From positions 62,001-126,000 of the forward strand of contig QJNS01000226.1 in the NCBI GenBank assembly GCA_004154925.1: a stretch of 64,000 nt of DNA, given 5' to 3'. The translations under genes were made by a program, and so were the position numbers. Origin of the DNA: Monosporascus cannonballus. Its lineage: Eukaryota; Ascomycota; Sordariomycetes; Xylariales. Below are positions 61,493 through 64,000 of this stretch, one piece after another. Below the pieces are notes generated by a model. That model saw only the letters and a list, made by a program, of their open reading frames with translations. It was not told the DNA's origin and made no database searches. Positions within the stretch are counted from its first letter, which is position 1. Each line of letters opens with the position of its first letter.

Positions 61493-62440
61493 AGAGATGT
61501 CGTAGAGTAACACATTGAATAAGCTCTAGCGGCTTTGGTATCTCGTGCGATCTCTCCAGAATCCATTTGCGAAAATTCCCGACGTCGCCATGAGTCAGTA
61601 GTCCGACTTCCAAGCATTGGCGGCTAATACAATACGGTGCGTGAATATTCAAGCTCGTCGAGCATGTGTCTCAGCGGTCTTCACTTTTGCCAACTCAACC
61701 ACTCTTCCGGCCCTTCGTAGTTGGCGACCTATGCTCTTTCTGTTGTCCATTGACCACAACTTGCTCTCCAGCAAACAAGCTTTGGCTTATATCCCAAGCA
61801 CTATGCTCTTCAATACGTTCAGCCTATATGTAATACTTCACAGGTCGCTCGAAGAGCACAGCGACCAATAGCATATTACGCCTAGTAACGTTTCAGACGA
61901 CGACCTTGCCCAGGCATGGCGTAACGAGACACTCATAAATGCCCTAGCTATACAGTGAATCGAATCATCTTGATGAGAACAGCAGCTGACGGGGGAAAGA
62001 TGCCCCAGATCGCAATAAATGAGTGGCTGTCGATAAACACCTAAGACTAATTCTAAGACTTGACTCATTTGATGTCAAGCGATTTGATGATATTTGCTTC
62101 TTCGTCGCATCGAGACCAGTGCCCAGCTCCATGGACCTTCGGCAGCCAGTAACCCTGCCAATCGACATGTAAGCCATGTTTACTATCATAGAGCATGCAG
62201 ACAGGCCAATGCGCGAAGCGCCAATAACAATCGTAGTCCGAGGTATTTCTATGCACCGGATAGAATGGGCTTTTCTCAATCGTCCTTGTTATGGACTACT
62301 CAAGTATCCGGTAGCCCCAGGTTAGCATGGACCTCTCATCTGCCATGAGACCTCGAGGTATATTCTCAGTTGTTGTTGCTGTATCAAACTTCCATAGGCG
62401 GGTGTGGTTATAAGACGTTATTTACGGGTTATGACTAGCC
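61493..62440. other. Region between BNA4 and the membrane-protein pseudogene
   Basis: No gene is called. On the - strand 62,065-62,280 there is an open, Trp- and His-rich stretch (CYWRFAHWPVCMLYD, then HGAGHWSRCDEEANI) ending in a stop. It looks more protein-like than its surroundings but lacks a clear start and family. The rest shows only short frames. Confidence 0.45.
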
Positions 62441-63554
62441 ATGCCTATCTCCGCGTTCTTTCGCTATCAATCCCCAGAGGTTCCCTTTACGGGCTGGGTA
62501 GCTCTTCTCACCCTCTGTCTCGCACCTCTTCTCGCCCATGTAGCTTCCAGAGCCCCTTAACCATCCGTCTTAGCTGAATCTCAGCCAAAATGGCACGACT
62601 CAATGTGTCTATACCATCCGACGAGCATCTTATGGCGTTACCTAGCTATCACTGACTGCCGAATCTGTGCTAAGCACTGGGGTACATATGATATGGCAAC
62701 CTCCTACGCGTTGTTTTCGGGCTCGTGACGGGTGGGACGGAATCGAGGCTCTCCTCGAGGAGAGCAAGCCGTATGCCACAAGAGTACCCGATACCGCACG
62801 TGTCCAGCTGCCGTCCTGGATTTCGATCAAGACTCTCATCGTCATCTTGCAGGGAATGCAAGCCCTGTACCTCTTAGCAAAGGCCGCCAACCAAGATACC
62901 TGCTTCCTGTCCAGCACTTGGTCTGTCGAGCATGTATTTATGCCTCTTGCGATGAGTCATCATCTTTCAGGCTGTGTGCTGCGCATTGGCTTTCCTCGAG
63001 AGTGGATGAATGGAACTACCCGTCGACAATACTCTTAGCATAGCATCCCCCTGAATCGGCCGAGTCACCTCAAGTCATCGGCCTACTAAGATCGCTCGAT
63101 CCTCCTCCGAACATGGACGCAATAGCGCTCTCACAGGGTTGCTTTTGACCCTCCAATATCTGTCCTTGTCGTATTTTTGCGCAGTTTTCGTGGCACCTCT
63201 GCTCGCAATTTTGGTGCTGCGTATGGTGTATGCGCTGCCGCGCCTGGAAACAAGCGCCGCCTCTTTCCTCATTGCCGTACTATACATTTTCCTCCTTGCC
63301 GTGTCCAACGCCATTTCGCCTATTATCTCATCCACAACCGGTGCAAGTTGATCATCATCCCTTAAGCCCCTTTACTTTAGTACAAGGTCTACACGGTTGG
63401 ATTGATAACAATGATAGCTGGGCTTATCGTGGTCGGGACCCTCGAAACGAGACGGAACTGTGGACTATATTCGTCGTTTCCAAGTGAGGGAGATGAGGGG
63501 ATATGCCATGGTTTCATAGTTGGCACCGGGGAGGCTCTAAGCATATCATTATAA
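62441..63554 (+). pseudogene. Broken multi-pass membrane protein gene
   Basis: The remains of one gene can be followed through several frames. The ATG at 62,441 opens MPISAFFRYQSPEVPFTGWV and a hydrophobic segment, then a TAA after SRAP. The same frame continues (QPKWHDSMCLYHPTSILWRY) to a TGA near 62,726. The frame then shifts by one base to DGWDGIEALLEESKPYATR and SWISIKTLIVILQGMQALYL, a membrane segment. A second shift near 62,965 leads to RLCAAHWLSSRVDEW. Two further hydrophobic segments lie at 63,140-63,330 (FVAPLLAILVLRMVYALPRL and SFLIAVLYIFLLAV), and a last one at 63,392-63,450 (VGLITMIAGLIVVGTLETR) before TAA at 63,552. The damage is indels and stops, not RIP. It resembles uncharacterised fungal membrane proteins that I recall only loosely; function unknown. 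Confidence 0.72.
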
Positions 63555-64000
63555 AACGGGACCGAGGGGTTCGGGGTATTGGGATTCGAGGCTTTCTGCA
63601 TGGGGAGAACCGGCAATTATCGCTTTATTTACTACGCCAATGTAGAGTGTTGGGAAGTTGCTGCTTTATTGTAATTATATGATGGAATGACGTAGGGTAT
63701 TCTACAAACCAAGATCATGAGATATGTTCATATGAGGGAAGATGGCTAGTCAGATTAAAGGACGGGCAATCGTCATTTTCAAGGAGAAAATGTAGGTAGT
63801 ATGCCTCCCAGCTAATATCTGCAACCCTTTATGATATTGGGGACCGAGCCCTCATCAGCCCGAAAACGCCTTACGAGAGGAAGTGAGATTGAAGCGAATT
63901 CGGATCACATGAAGCTGCGTGAAAGGGGGATGATATCAATCGTCAATCATCTGGGATTCCAGGTCGCATGGTACGACGTTACCCCTAAACAACATCACTC
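63555..64000. other. Right window end; no gene seen
   Basis: Balanced composition with only short frames on both strands. Nothing could be assigned. Confidence 0.5.

Overview
This window is fungal nuclear DNA, most likely from a filamentous ascomycete (Pezizomycotina, perhaps a sordariomycete). The genes on the right have short GT-AG introns of 49-190 nt with CTGAC/CTAAC-type branch sites. The left side shows repeat-induced point mutation (RIP): CpA/TpG sites have largely become TpA, CpG sites survive, and many CAA codons have become TAA. The species cannot be named from this sequence.

Positions 1 to about 43,418 form one very AT-rich block with no intact gene. It is a nest of decayed Ty3/gypsy LTR retrotransposons carrying an integrase-linked chromodomain (chromovirus type) in both orientations. 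The order can be partly resolved from target-site duplications. A complete + strand copy (35,389-42,239, 5-bp duplication AATCT) sits inside the chromodomain of an older copy whose 3' end runs to 43,418. A complete - strand copy (19,352-25,329, duplication ATAAA) splits the reverse transcriptase of another - strand copy. A third - strand copy spans 26,326-33,017. Partial + strand copies fill 1-15,216. A Tc1/mariner transposon (8,647-10,057, 29-bp perfect inverted repeats, TA duplication) is inserted in one LTR and is less mutated than its host. Smaller items are a 124-bp MITE-like element, two short tandem repeats and a few GC-richer islands. Two copies carry an antisense open frame between pol and the 3' LTR, which is the least expected feature of the block.

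From about 43.5 kb the base composition becomes normal. In order: a secreted PL26-type exo-rhamnogalacturonan lyase (-), a 5.4-kb stretch without a recognisable gene, splicing factor PRP17/CDC40 (-), cornichon-family cargo receptor ERV14 (-), type I methionine aminopeptidase with its N-terminal zinc finger (-), kynurenine 3-monooxygenase BNA4 (+), and a broken multi-pass membrane protein gene (+). Exon joins were worked out by hand and keep frame in all five intact genes. Four are conserved housekeeping genes with no shared pathway. The lyase, an accessory enzyme for plant pectin, is the one next to the transposon block.
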